Assembly (NCBI GenBank): GCA_025506515.1
Contig: CM046451.1
Coordinates: 40,076,595 to 40,140,594 of the forward strand
Direction of reading: 5' to 3'
From: Flaveria trinervia
Taxonomy: Eukaryota; Streptophyta; Magnoliopsida; Asterales; Asteraceae
Length of the DNA: 64,000 bases
Both the position numbers and the translations under genes were made by a program. Each line of letters starts with the position of its first letter. Position 1 is the first letter of the stretch. Under the pieces are notes generated by a model, which ran no database searches, was not told the origin of the DNA, and worked only from the letters and a program-made list of their open reading frames with translations. This document shows, piece after piece, positions 1 through 11,259 of the stretch.

Positions 1-990
1 TCAACGGGCAAGGGAACGAAAGGTTTGGACGAACAACTAGAGCCTGAGACCGTGTTGTCCGATAAGGAGAGGGATGATGTAGTAGGGGTAGCGACCTGAG
101 GGTGCAGTTATGGGGCATTCCAAAGGTGTAAGCCCCCCAACATTTGATGGAAATGGCAATGCTACTGCCGCTCACCGCTCGGTGAGGGATATGGAGGCAG
201 TCTTGAAGATCAGTGAGTGCCGCGACGACCAGAAGATGAAGTTCGCTACTCACTCTTAATTGATTTTAGCACTTTGTTGGTGGGACAATATTGTCCAAGC
301 TGAGGGTGCCAGAGCCATCGAGAAAATGCAATGGAAGGAGTTTAAGCAGTTGGTGATCTAGGAATTTTGTCCTCATAGGGAACTTGATAAAATCGAGAGG
401 GAGTTCTTGCAACTTCACACGGGAACCATGACCCACCTGCAGTACACCACAAAATTCAACGAGATGGCGAGGCTGGTGCTGGATTAGGTGACGCCGGTGT
501 GAAGGAAGTTCAAGAGATACGTCCAGGGACTTCCTGCTGACATTCGCAGGCACCTGATTGCTGCTCAGCCAGGTACCTTTTGATCAGTAGTGGATTTTGG
601 CGGGTAGATTGTATGATGAGCGAGAGGAGACTGGGGTGGAGGTGAAGAAGATGAGTGGGGATGGTAAGACCTGGAATGGGAATAGGTTTGAATGTTGTGG
701 TCTCACTCCAAACAACAAGAAGATGAAGGTGGATGACCGTGGGGTGTCGTCAAGATCAGGGCTAAAAAAGTGTGGCAGATTTGGAAGGGAGCATACCGGT
801 GAGTTTTGGATGAGAATAAATGTGTGCTTCAGTTGTGGCAAGCCTGGCCACATCGCTAGAGACTGTAAGGCGCTAGAGTGCTATAACTCTGGCGGGTAGG
901 GCCACGCGACCAAAGACTGTAGAAGCCGAGGGCGGAGAGCTCGAGAGCGAAGAAGAAGCCGGAGGAAGGAGGGTAGGGGGCAAGTGCTAG
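1..990 (+). pseudogene. gypsy gag (capsid and zinc knuckles), degraded
   Basis: Reading from an ATG at 110 gives PPTFDGN, then a capsid-like domain (for example VRDMEAVLKI and LDKIEREFLQL), which builds the virus-like particle in this family. Stops break it, among them TAA at 257-259, TAG near 358 and TAG near 486. Codons from about 822 encode a canonical CCHC knuckle, CFSCGKPGHIARDC. About 15 codons on, a second knuckle (CYNSGG, stop, GHATKDC) has lost its second Cys and carries a stop. The gag start may lie left of the window. Confidence 0.8.
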
Positions 991-1337
991 AGCTTACACC
1001 ATGACCCGGGAGGAAGCTAGAGCTGATCCTGATGTCGTGTCTGGTATGTTTCAAGTAAACCAAACTTGTGCCTCGGTATTGTTTGATTCTAGTGCTAGTA
1101 GGAGTTTTATTTCCACTACTTTCTGTGCTAAGTTGCCTATTAGTAGTAGAAATATCAGTGAACCATTCGATGTAGAAACTGCTATTGGTAAGTCCACCAG
1201 AATTATTGATGTGATAGAGGAATGTGCTATAGAACTAGAAGGTCATAGGTTGCTGCTATGTTACACGTGATGCCGCTAGGTGGATTTGATGTAGTACTAG
1301 GGATGGACTTGTTAGCAACCTATGACGCAAACATTGT
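991..1337 (+). pseudogene. gypsy aspartic protease, degraded
   Basis: The pepsin-like retroviral protease cleaves Gag-Pol. The active-site region reads VLFDSSASRSFIS, where the family has D-S-G, so the catalytic-loop Gly is Ser here. Downstream, GGFDVVLGMDLL (about 1270-1310) is the second conserved block of this protease family. It is in another frame from the active site, so a frameshift lies near 1255. The domain sits between the zinc knuckles and RT as expected. It is inactive by inspection. Confidence 0.8.
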
Positions 1338-2410
1338 ATGTCACAAGAAGATGATTCGATTAGTTGCACCGATGGGAGTTTGGTTACGATTTATGGAGAT
1401 TGCATTACTGTGATCCCGAAGGTGATTTCGATGGCGGTGGCGGGGCAGTGCATGAAACGTGGATATAGTGCCTACTTGGCATACGTAAACGATGTGGATG
1501 CGTCAGTATCGCAATTATCTGAGGTACCAGTGGTCTGCGACTTTCTGGATGTATTCTCGGAAGACTTACCCGGCGTGCCACCGGATCGCGAGATTGAGAT
1601 CCAAATAGATTTGATACTCGGTGCTCAACCCGTTGCCAAAGCACCATATCGATTAGCTCGGACTAAGATGAAGGAACTCATGAGCCAAATGCAGGAGTTA
1701 AGGGATAAGGGATTCATTTGACCGAGTATCTCTCCGTGGGGTGATTCGGTATTGTTTGTAAAGAAAAAGGACGGAAGTATGCGAATGTGCATTGACTATC
1801 TAGAGCTGAACAAGTTGATGGTGAAGAATCGGTACCCGTTACCAAGGATTGATGACTTGTTGGAACAGCTCCAAGGTGCCAGTTGGTTCTCGAGAATAGA
1901 TCTATGGTCTGGCTACAATCAATTGAAGGTGAAGGAACAAGATATTCCTAAGACAGCTTTTCGTACGTGTTATGGACACTACGAGTTCCTCGTTATGTCT
2001 TTTGGTCTAACTAATACGCCAGCTGCCTTTATGGATTTGATGAATCGAGTGTGTTGGCTGATATTGGATAGATCAGTGATTGTGTTCATTGATGATATCC
2101 TGATCTACTCGAAGAGCAAAGAAAAGCATGCCGGTCACATTCGGGAGGTGTTGGAGACATTAAGAAGGAAGAAGTTGTATGCCAAATTCTCCAAGTGCGC
2201 ATTCTGGTTGCGCAAAGTTTAATTCTTGTGTGATGTGGTGAATTTTGATGTAATCATGGTGGACCCAGAAATGGTGGAGGCGGTTATGCAATGGAAGTCA
2301 CCAAAGATGCCATCCGAGATTTGTAGCTTCTTGGGTTTGGCGGGCTACTACAAAAGATTCATCCAAGACTTTCGCAAGATCACTTCTCCACTAACCAAGT
2401 TGACCTGAAA
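1338..2410 (+). pseudogene. gypsy reverse transcriptase, degraded
   Basis: RT copies element RNA to cDNA. The connecting segment (VPVVCDFLDVFSEDLPG) leads into RT proper. Visible motifs are the FVKKKDGSMRMCIDY block, RIDLWSGYNQ carrying the first catalytic Asp, and FIDDILIYSK, the Ty3-type form of YxDD with both catalytic Asp. The thumb reads FLGLAGYYKRFI. In-frame stops occur at 1719-1721 (TGA, where CGA is likely ancestral), about 2220 and about 2406. The catalytic residues themselves are intact. Confidence 0.88.
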
Positions 2411-2984
2411 GGATGTAAAGTTTATATGGGGTCAAACTCAAGAGAAGGCATTCGATGAACTGAAGGCGAGGTTGACTCAAGCTCCTGTTCCTGTCACTAC
2501 CTGATGGAAATAAAGATCTGGTGGTTTATTCTGATGCTTCCTACTCAGGGTTAGGGTGCGTGTTAATGCACAGAGGGAAGGTTATGGCCTATGCATCCTG
2601 ACAGTTGAAGGTTCATGAGCTTAATTACCCTACTCATGACTTGGAGCTAGCAGCCGTGGTCTTTGGACTAAAGATTTACAGGCACTATCTGTAGGGGAAG
2701 AAGTGCACTATTTTCACTGACCATAAGAGCTTGAAGTACTTCTTCGATCAAAAGGATCTAAACATGAGGCAGAGGAGGTAGTTGGAGCTCATAAAAGATT
2801 ATGATTGCGAGATCTAGTACCATCCGGGCAAGGCCAATGTGGTGGCTGATGCCTTTAGCCGAAAAGAGAGGCCCGAGCCGATTCGGGTGAAAGCATATGA
2901 ACTGATCATGACCTCTAATGTAATGAAGCACGTCAAAGAGTTTCAAGATGAGGCACCGAAGAAAATCATCTTAACTCGGAAAGA
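2411..2984 (+). pseudogene. gypsy RNase H, degraded
   Basis: RNase H degrades the RNA strand of the RNA/cDNA hybrid. The four acidic positions are visible: Asp in VVYSDASYSG, Glu in DLELAAVVFGL, Asp in FTDHKSLKYF and Asp in VVADAFSRK. At least four in-frame stops interrupt the domain. Several fit C-to-T or G-to-A changes (CGA to TGA, TGG to TAG, CAG to TAG). A short frameshift lies near 2500. Confidence 0.85.
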
Positions 2985-3977
2985 ATGAGAGGTCTGGTTG
3001 GGGAATTGGGTGAAAACACACTTGGTGTTAAAACCCGATACGGAAGGGTGTGGATTCCTCATTTTGGGAATCTACCAGTGAAGATTATGGATGAAGCTCA
3101 CAAGACTCAATACTCCATTCATCCTAGTGCCACAAAAATGTATCAAGATATGAAGAAAGATTATTGGTGGTCGGGTATGAAGCGTGATGTGGTGGGGTAT
3201 GTGAGTAAGTCCCTTACTTACTTACAGGTGAAGGCCGAACATCAGAAGCCGTATAGGAAGATTCAACTTTTTGATATACCAGAATGGAAGTGGGAGCACA
3301 TCACCATGGATTTCATTACGAACCTGCCGTGTATTCCGAAAGGGTACGATGCCATATGGGTTATTGTTGACCATCTGATGAAGAGTGCTCACTTTCTACC
3401 AATCCTCGAGACATATTCATCTGAGAGGCTGGCTGACCTATTCATCAGGGAAATTGTATGTCGTCATGGTGTGCCGGTGTCTATTGTGTCTCGTCGTGAC
3501 ACTCGGTTTACATCAAAATTTTTGAAAAAATCCCACGACACCATGGGGATGAGGTTACATATTAGCACAGCTTATCATCCCCAAACTGATGGTCAGTCAG
3601 AAAGGACCATTCAGACACTACAATACATGCTTCAGGCATGTGTGATTGATTTTGGGGGAAGTTGGAATGACCACTTACCGTTAGCTGAATTCTCATACAA
3701 CAACAGTTATCATGCCAGCATTGGTATACCACCATATGAGATGCTATACGGTAGGAGATGCAGAATACCCGTTTGTTGGGGTGATATTGGTCGGAAGGAA
3801 TTGGGGAGCATCGAGGTAATCGAGGCTACGAGTGAGAAGCTTGAGAAGATTAAAGCCTTCATGAAGGCAGCCAAAGATACACATAAGTCGTATGCTAATA
3901 AACGACGGGGACCGATTGAGTTCCATATGTGTGACGGGGTTCTGTTGAAGGTCTCACCTTGGAAGGGTATTATCTGA
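2985..3977 (+). CDS. gypsy integrase, 330-codon open stretch
   Basis: Integrase inserts the cDNA into the genome. This is the longest open stretch of the element. In the N-terminal HHCC finger the two His are present, but both Cys are lost: VSKSLTYLQVK stands where the family has two Cys. The catalytic triad is visible as Asp in TMDFITNLP, Asp in RRDTRFTSK and Glu in DGQSERTIQTL. The GIPPYEMLYGRRC block (family usually GMPPYE/GMSPFE) ends the core. It is probably non-functional because the zinc finger is lost and the surrounding polyprotein is broken. Confidence 0.85.
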   Translation: MRGLVGELGENTLGVKTRYGRVWIPHFGNLPVKIMDEAHKTQYSIHPSATKMYQDMKKDYWWSGMKRDVVGYVSKSLTYLQVKAEHQKPYRKIQLFDIPEWKWEHITMDFITNLPCIPKGYDAIWVIVDHLMKSAHFLPILETYSSERLADLFIREIVCRHGVPVSIVSRRDTRFTSKFLKKSHDTMGMRLHISTAYHPQTDGQSERTIQTLQYMLQACVIDFGGSWNDHLPLAEFSYNNSYHASIGIPPYEMLYGRRCRIPVCWGDIGRKELGSIEVIEATSEKLEKIKAFMKAAKDTHKSYANKRRGPIEFHMCDGVLLKVSPWKGII

Positions 3978-4375
3978 TTCAGGAGGCGAGGCAAGTGGAG
4001 CCCAAGGTATATAGGCCTTTTCCGAATCATTGCTCGAGTAGGAGAGGTGGCCTATAGATTGGAGTTACGAGATGAGTTAAGTGGATTTCACTCAACATTC
4101 CATGTATCTCATCTGAGAAAGTGCTTACCTGATGAAGACATGATTGTTCCACTAGAGGATATCAAAGTAGACGAAAGGCTCAAATATGGGGAGCACCCAG
4201 TGGCAATCATCGATAAAAAATAGAAGAGGTTGAGGAAGAACGTGGTTCCCCTTGTGCGTGTGTAGTGGAAGCACAGAAAGGGATCCAAATCTACATGGAA
4301 GACTGAGAAGGAGATGAGGCAACATTATCCTCATCTGTTTGCGGAAAAACAGGTTTCTGGGATGAAACCTAAATA
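3978..4375 (+). pseudogene. gypsy integrase C-terminal tail, chromo-like
   Basis: After a stop near 3975 the reading continues (YRLELRDELSGFHSTFHVS, then HLRKCLPDED). This is the GPY/F and chromo-like tail of Tekay/Del-type elements, which in chromoviruses helps target heterochromatin. Two further stops occur, near 4222 and 4264. The tail ends (QHYPHLF, then a stop near 4374) just before the LTR. Confidence 0.75.
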
Positions 4376-4388
4376 AGCGCGGTGGACA

Positions 4389-5480
4389 TGTAACACCTGG
4401 TTATTCTATTAATGTAAATAAAAGAAGAAAACATCGATAAACCCAAGTTGAGGGGTTAAAAATGTAAAAGGGGACAAAAGTATAAAAATTTGGTATAAAG
4501 GTGGGCATGGCCGCCCACCCTGTCTTCACATCACCTTTTCAATCGGATTAGAGAGAGAGAGAGGGGAAAAAGAACCTACGGATTTGAAGAAGAAGAAGAA
4601 GAGGCTGAATTCAAGGTAATAATTCATGGGTTTTAAGTGTTTATGATGGGTTTTGTCTCGGTTATGTGCTTATGTTTGTTTGTGCGTGTGTTCATGTGTG
4701 TGTCTTTGGTGAGTTTCTAGATGTTTGAACTCATTCGCATACGGGTTAGAAGGAAGATACACCCAAAGTTGCACCTGGTGAGTTTCTAGACCCTGGTTTT
4801 ACTTGTTTTAAACTCTTTGGGGCAGATGTTTAAGTATGTATACCTATATGTATTAAGCATGTTTGATGATGATTCTTAAATGCTTATAGGTTGTCCATGT
4901 TTAGAATAGACATGGTAAGCTTAGAACAATAGGCTTGATGTTTGGGTTCGAAAATATCCTAGAAACATGTTGAGCAGAAGGTTCATGCGCTTAAATAAAG
5001 CTCATGCGCCTGGAAATGCCTTAGAAATGTTTTATGTGTAACTCATGCGCCTGAATAGTGGTTCATGCGCCTAGAATTTGTAATCGGATGACTAAGTGTC
5101 GGGCAATGCGCCCCGATAGTGTTCATGCGTCCGGATGCCCATGTGCCTAAGTGTTCATGCGTTCGAATGGCCATGCGCCTAAGTGTCCATGTGTCCGAAT
5201 GGACCATATGCCCGAATAGTTCATACGCCGGAATGGTTCATGCGCCTAAGTGTTAAAGCGGTTAAGTGTTGGCTGATGTGCCTGCATAGTGATCAAGCGC
5301 CCAAACAGGGCTCATGCACCCAAATAGTATTGGTGCGCCTAAACACTTAGAACTTATTACAAAATTTTTGGGAGCCTGTGCTATTAGGGTTTTGACCACA
5401 GTTTGACTAGGGCTTATTAATGCTTAGTTTTTATGCATGATTATGATTGTTCCATATTATTATTATTATTACTATTAGTG
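4389..5480 (+). repeat. 3' LTR of the + strand gypsy element
   Basis: It starts TGTAACACC just after the pol tail. TATA-like sequence (tataaaaattt, tataaagg) lies near 4480-4500. A GA-rich leader follows (4550-4600), then a long degenerate repeat tract (4978-5345). No second LTR is in the window, so the right edge is inferred. An AT-rich dyad (arms near 5455-5490 and 5505-5540) marks the transition to opposite-strand sequence. No gene is seen in this stretch. Confidence 0.65.
4978..5345 (+). repeat. Degenerate CATGCGCC word repeat in gypsy LTR
   Basis: A run of imperfect units of roughly 16-22 bp with the core TCATGCGCCTGAATAG or CATGCGCCTAAGTGT. CATGCG occurs about eight times. The tract is minisatellite-like but strongly diverged. 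A stretch of it (5150-5235) closely matches the reverse complement of part of the copia E LTR. Confidence 0.75.
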
Positions 5481-5487
5481 TATAACT

Positions 5488-5957
5488 TTACGTGGTGTGT
5501 TTATTATCGTAACGTAAAGTATTACTAATAATAATAAAGTGAAAGAGTAATGAAGAAGAGAAGTGGAACTGAAATAAATTGTTAACAAGTCTTGCAAGCT
5601 TATTGGAGGTGCACGACCATGTTGTCATTAGCTCTAGTCCTCCTGAGGACCTGTTCCACTCGCTCAGTCTCCGTATAGCCTTAATCACTTCAGTCACCAG
5701 AGACAGTAGGATCGTCTGCATGACCTGACGAACCTCTTCCACTACGGCATCCTTCACTGAAGCTCTCAAGTTAGAACTCTCATCTCCGCCCTCTAGATGA
5801 GGGGTCTCGAGCTCTTCGTGAGCCACCACTTTAGCCCTAGGCCTCCCTTTTGTGACTGGTGGTTCAACACCATGTCCACCACGACCTCCACCACAAGAAG
5901 CCTTAGAAGATCTACCGCCAGCTATCTTCTAAGCACGCTATAAGATTCAAACACCAA
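5488..5957 (-). pseudogene. gag N-terminus and leader of second gypsy element
   Basis: Reading left from the LTR end, 5941-5957 (minus sense tggtgtttgaatctta) is a diverged tRNA-Met-type primer binding site. Next comes a Gly/Arg-rich start (GGGRGGHG, VTKGRPRAK) and then an acidic, coiled-coil-prone segment (KDAVVEEVRQVMQTILL). This is the typical opening of Ty3/gypsy gag in plants. No capsid domain or zinc knuckle remains. The identification is from layout and composition and is moderate. Confidence 0.5.
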
Positions 5958-6445
5958 CACGGTCATTTAAGGTAATATCTCAGTTTATGTCAAGTATAGT
6001 AAGTCCTAATTACAGTGGCCATTTTGATTAGCCACTTACTTTACTTTTCATACCCCAAGCATTTCTTATCTTGACTACATTAGTATCTAAATCTACTAAA
6101 GGCATATAAACCACATAACATCGCATGTAATACCGGTTAAAATTAAGAAAATACATGATGTCATGCAGCTACTCGGACTGGCATCCTTTGCCTTTTGTCT
6201 CATTCTGAGATTAAGTTTAGGTTTCTTTTGAAAATTTTACCCTTTTCACTTAAACTTTAGCTCTTAGACCTACATGTAAGGTCCCATTCCCGAGACGCTC
6301 ACAGTACGTCAATCATCACACATAAAACATTTATTTACATTAAGTTAAATTAAACATCATAGCGGAATGAATTTAAACCATCATTTCATTTCATATAAAT
6401 AATTGCTTTTTGCAAAATAATACAAAAGTGAAACAATTACAAAAG
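5958..6445 (-). repeat. Second gypsy 5' LTR, 3' portion
   Basis: This is the left remnant of the LTR split by copia H. It holds no gene. The last bases before H are AAAAG (6441-6445), compared with AAAAC right of H, an imperfect target duplication. Confidence 0.6.
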
Positions 6446-7355
6446 TGTTGGATTCTTTATGCCCAAGACACATAGAACATTGATGTGCTTAGTACGCTAT
6501 GATCCAAGTCGGGTCATACCCATTAACAAGCTTTACAAATATCAATATAAATATTTAATTGATGATATGATCATGTAATTAAATAAATACACCAACTTAG
6601 AAAATGGGTTTTCTAAATAAGTTGCATATGAGATGAAACAACTTATAAGGATATTTTGTTCATAGACAGTATTTGTAATCTTATTTAAGTTGGTTAAATA
6701 AAATCAAATAATAATAATAGTATGTGTATAGTTATATAATTAAAAGGTTAACTAGATAACTTATAGTTGTAATTAGGTAAACAAATTCTAAAAGAGTTTT
6801 GGGAGAAAACCCCAATTTCCTTTTAGATTCGGCCGCCCCCTTTAAGGTGGTCTTTTGGCCTTCTGTTTTTGCTTCTTCAGTTCTTGAAACACACACACAT
6901 CCTCTTCTCTCTCTCTCATATGCAAGGAACCAAGAACCCACTTCTATCTATCTTCTTGAAGGAGTTCAAAGCTGAAAAATCGTTTTTCAGCTCATCTTGG
7001 TTTGAGATTGGTGCTCAAATCCTAGCAACAAGGTGTTTGCTTAATGCTTGTGGGTATGGATGCTTGAGGACACCTTTCCTTGGTCTTTTGGCTGTTCAAC
7101 ACATCATTCTCTTCATCAAAATCCTGTTTTTCAGCAGCCTTTGGAAGGTAGTTCCATGGTTTGTTTTTGGTTGTTATTTCTTGTTGATAGCTAGTTCATA
7201 CACATATAAATGACCATTATGTTCTTGGGTTTGTTGTGGTTATGATATGAGCCTTAATTTTTCAGATTACAAATGATAATACAAAGGTTTTATTCCGCTG
7301 TGTTTTCATGTTTAAATGGTTAAACTTCTTTGATATGGTCCAAAAAACCCCAACA
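6446..7355 (+). repeat. 5' LTR of copia H
   Basis: It pairs with 13531-14440 at exactly equal length. It carries AT-rich sequence (6700-6760) and a CT-rich tract near 6900 (ctcttctctctctctc). A 114-codon open frame at 6869-7213 has a counterpart only partly open in the other LTR, so it is treated as chance. Confidence 0.92.
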
Positions 7356-7356
7356 T

Positions 7357-7369
7357 TGGCATCTAGAGC
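7357..7369 (+). other. Primer binding site of copia H
   Basis: TGGCATCTAGAGC starts two bases after the LTR end and matches the tRNA-iMet PBS (TGGTATCAGAGC) with small changes. It would prime minus-strand cDNA synthesis. Confidence 0.75.
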
Positions 7370-8819
7370 CGGATATATGGATGACTAGCTTCCATTGTCC
7401 TTGTAAAATTGGTTTTATAGGACTTTAACAACCTTATAGGGGCTGTTTTGTGTTGATGTTATAAATCCCCAACCTTTCAAGGTTATATCTAACATGCTTG
7501 TGATTAAACCTTGAAAGAAAGATATCAATGGTTTATTGTGTTTTGTTTGGACAAAAACACCCTAAATTCTTGGTTTATGTTGGCTGAAAATTTAGGGTCA
7601 AATAGGGATTTATTTGGTTCTTGTATGTTCTATATGATGTTTCATATTGGTGCATAACCTAGGCTTGACCTTGTGTTGATTTGGTTTTGAATAGATGTTT
7701 GTTTTTGGTTGATTTCATTCATAATGGGTTGTAATATTATTATTTTATGTTTGCATTTGGATGTAATTTATTTATTCATTCAATAGGAATGTAATAGATA
7801 GATTAAGTGTGTATTCTTTTATTAGAAAATTTGTATTAGGATATAAATTTTGTAAAAGAAGATGGACAAGATGGAAGCACAAAAGAAGACACAAAGAGAA
7901 GGACTTGAAGCATTTGGATGCAACTTCAAGTGGGGCTCTTTGGAGATCTCATCTTTTGTGTTGTGTTCAACCCTTAGGAAAGACCAAATGACAACACTTG
8001 TGATGGCAAACAAGTGTTGTCAACATAGTGGCTATGGTTATGCACATGTGGTTGTTTTATATATGCTTGTTTGATTACTCATTTTATGTTTATTGTTTGA
8101 TATGTGGATATGATTAAAAATCTAAATAAAATATAATAACAAGCTGAATTTTTTGGTTCCTAATCATTAAGTGACTAATAAAAGGTTATTAAAAAGATTA
8201 ATGATTTCAAAATAAAAGAGATGTTATTAAAAGAGAACCATAGGGTACCATGTATTTGAAAGCATGCGAATACAAGGTACATAGAGTTTTCATAACTAGA
8301 ATTAATGGAAACTTAAATCCCTTTGGAAAGAAGTTAAACACCATCCTTTTACACCACACTCGAATCACTTGAGAACTACTTGTGGGATAAAGGTCACCTA
8401 ACCACTTTTATGGAACTTGTGTGTTTGAGGTGGGCTTAACATATTTGTGGGCTAAAGGTCACCTAACCACTTGTATGAGTAAACTCACACATGTGTGTTA
8501 GTAGGACGACTTGAATTGAAAACCATGTGCATAGGGTCATCGAAGCATGGCGTACAATGTTGTTGATGGGGTTTTACATGCCGACTAAACATGATATGTT
8601 TAACTAATCCCATAAAGCTAGAAGTTGTAATAGGTTGCAATTTTCAAATGTTGACTACCTTGTTAATATAAATAATGTGATAAATGTCACCTAACCATCA
8701 TTTTAATGTAACGTTGGATTCTAGATTTTAATTACTAATTGTCTATGAGACGTGTAAAGGGTATTAATAATTAAAATGCATTTTTTCAGAAATATTAAAA
8801 TGAACTTTGTGATTTTGTA
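7370..8819 (+). other. Long untranslated leader of copia H
   Basis: About 1.45 kb between PBS and gag with no convincing gene; short open frames at 7809-8074 show no family signature. It contains three imperfect copies of a segment built on GTCACCTAACCA, preceded by TGTGGGATAAAG or a variant, near 8378-8412, 8443-8476 and 8675-8700. Confidence 0.6.
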
Positions 8820-9690
8820 GTAATGGCCACAAACATAATGCTACCACCCCGACCGTCCCTACCCTATCACTAAGAACCATCTTAGAAAGGGATCGTCTTA
8901 ACCATAATAACTTTTATGGACTAGTTTGAAAACTTGAGAATTGTTCTCAAGCAAGAGAAAAAGGCCAATGTCCTTGACGATCCCATTCCTGACCAACCTG
9001 ACCCCGAGGATGTTGAGGCCTATAACGATTGGCTTCAATACACTGAGGATTCCATGCAGGTTTCCTGCCTCATGTTGTGAACTATGATTCCTGAACTCCA
9101 ATAGGATTTGGAGCATCTTTGGGCATATGACATAACAACCCAGTTGAAGGAAATGTTCCTTTAACAAGCTAGGGTAGAGCGCTACGAAACGGTTTGAGTG
9201 CTTCATGCTTGTCGCATAGGAGAAACCCAATCGGTATCATCTTATGTTCTTAAGATGAAATGCCACGTTGATTGCCTCGAGAGGCTTAATTGTCCCGTCT
9301 CAAAGGAGCTGGCCACAGATTTGATCCGTTATGGCCTTACTAAAAGGTTTGAGACGTTCATAATGAATTAAAATATGAACGGGTGGGACAAGAGCATTGG
9401 TGAGCTTCACGCAATGCTCAAAACAGCTGAGGCAGGGATGGGTAGAAAAGTTCTACTTGTTCTCTCGATCAATGTGGGAGGCAATAAGAAAATGCCATTC
9501 CCCGATCTCAAGGAAAATGTTACCAACGGAAAGGGGTGCATCAAAGGAAATGGGAAGGGAAAGGCTAATGTGGAAGCTCCAAAGCCTAAGCTTAAGAAAC
9601 CTAAGGTAACGGAGAACGATCCATGCTTTGTGTGTGGTGAGATAGGTCATTGGAAAAGAATTGTCCAACCTATCTCAAAGAGTTGAGAAA
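8820..9690 (+). pseudogene. copia H gag, degraded
   Basis: It starts at ATGGCCACAAAC (8822). The family block around NLRIVLKQEKK (about 8935-8970) and a capsid-like helical region can be followed through several stops. Near 9630 is the zinc knuckle CFVCGEIGHWKR. The expected NCP ending is reached only in the next frame, so one base is missing at about 9660. The lysine-rich stretch before it fits a nucleocapsid. Confidence 0.8.
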
Positions 9691-9719
9691 GAAGAGGGAT
9701 GTTGGGCAAACCTCAGGTA

Positions 9720-11125
9720 CAACATTCAAAATTCATATTGGTTTAAATGTTATTTCTTCAAACATATAGATATTGGATACCAGATGTGGAACTCATATGC
9801 AATTTGTTGCAGGGGTTCAAAAGAAATAACCAGTTCAAGAAGGGAGACACAAGTCTCTACATGGGCAACGTAGCAAAAGTTGATGTCGAAGCCCAAAGAG
9901 ACAATATTTTGAAACTTTCAAATAGTTTGGAGGTTATTCTTAAGACCATTTTGTATGCTCCTAGTTTGACTAGGAACATAATTTCGATTTCCCTTTTAAA
10001 ACAATGTGGTTATGAATTAAAGTTTGTTAACAATGGTATTTATGTTTGTATGGATGATGTATTTTATTTCAAGGCAATGCCTTTTAATGGAATCTATGAA
10101 TTGGTTCATAATGATTCATCCCATAATAGCTCATTATACCAAATAAACACCAAGAAACTTAAAATGGATTTGAGTGATTCTTATCTTTGGCATTGTCGTA
10201 TTGGTCACATAAACAAGAATCGGATTCAAACACCTCAAAGAATGGTCTTTTGAAAACAAATGAAAATGTTTCATTTGATAAGTATGGATCTTGTTTACAA
10301 GGCAAGATGACCAAGTCGCCTTTTAGTGATACTAATGAGAGGGAAAAAGACTTATTGGGAATCATACATTCGGATATATGTGGCCCTTTTAAGACAATGA
10401 CAAGAAATGGTGAAAGATACTTCATTACCTTCACCAACGATTATAGTCGATATGGTTATGTGTACGTGATGACGCATAAACATGAGCTTTTGAAATGTTC
10501 AAAGTCTTCAAGAATGAAGTAGAAAATCAACTTAATAAAACCATCTAAGTTCTTCGTTCAGATAGAGGAGGGAAAAACCTAAGTGACGCTTTTCAGTACC
10601 ATATAAGAAGTTGTGGGATGGTCTCACAGCTTACCCGACCTGGAACACCATAACATAATGGTGTATCTGAAAGGAGAAACCGAATCCTGTTGGATATGGT
10701 TCGATCTATGATGGCTATAAGCTCACTACCTCTATCATTTTAGGGTTTCGCATTGCTCTCCGTGGCTTGTATTTTGAATATGGCCTCGACCAAGAAAGTG
10801 GATTCAACACCTTTTGAAATATGGCATCGAAGAGTTCCATCACTATCACATCTAAAGGTATGGGGTTGTGAAGCTTATGTTAAGCTAAACACCCAAAACA
10901 TGTTGGAAAGTCGATCCACTAGGTGTATATTTATTGGATATCCCAAAGACAGAATAGGATACTTCATCTTTGATCCAATAGAGCAAAAGGTATTTATTGC
11001 TCGAAAGGCAGAGTTCTTGGAAGCTAAGTTCCTTATTGAAGTAAATACGTATAGAATAGTGGAATTTGATGTGGATCAAGATCCACAAGCCGATACACGT
11101 TTTGTTAACACTAGCAATTAACAAG
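9720..11125 (+). pseudogene. copia H protease remnant, GAG-pre-integrase and integrase, degraded
   Basis: The protease site is damaged: at about 9770 Asp is followed directly by VELICNLLQG, so the DTG triad is gone, apparently by a small deletion. LWHCRIGHINKNRI (about 10180) is the first part of the copia integrase zinc finger. IIHSDICGPF holds the first catalytic Asp. The region of the second Asp (cttcgttcagatagagg, about 10548) and the NGVSERRNR-like region with Glu (10660-10690) are readable across frameshifts. HLKVWGCEAYVKL ends the integrase region. Confidence 0.8.
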
Positions 11126-11259
11126 AGGAAGTTGATGTTGATCAAGATGTTGATCAATATACACAAAACATTCGCTGATCTGGTAGAGTTAGCATTCCAC
11201 CTGAATGATATGGATTTTTCATGAACGGATGCTATGTGGTTGACTTGATGAGCCAACTA

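Larger units (their letters stand above)
1..5480 (+). mobile_element. Ty3/gypsy LTR retrotransposon, Tekay/Del-like, 5' end outside window
   Basis: Domain order is gag, aspartic protease, RT, RNase H, integrase, chromo-like tail, then an LTR starting TGTAACACC at 4389. Integrase downstream of RT and RNase H defines Ty3/gypsy. The C-terminal tail after integrase resembles the chromodomain-bearing Tekay/Del group. The 5' LTR lies left of the window, so no target site duplication can be read. The element is heavily decayed: in-frame stops in gag, RT, RNase H and tail, plus at least one frameshift in protease. The right edge is uncertain because only one LTR is present; about 5480 is set where the opposite-strand gag piece begins. 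Confidence 0.85.

Noticed and set aside
6869..7213. 114-codon plus-strand frame in the 5' LTR of H.
   Set aside because: The other LTR keeps only part of it open and no domain is recognisable; treated as a chance frame.
7809..8074. Short overlapping frames in the H leader.
   Set aside because: No conserved motif, and the codon content is no different from surrounding AT-rich leader.
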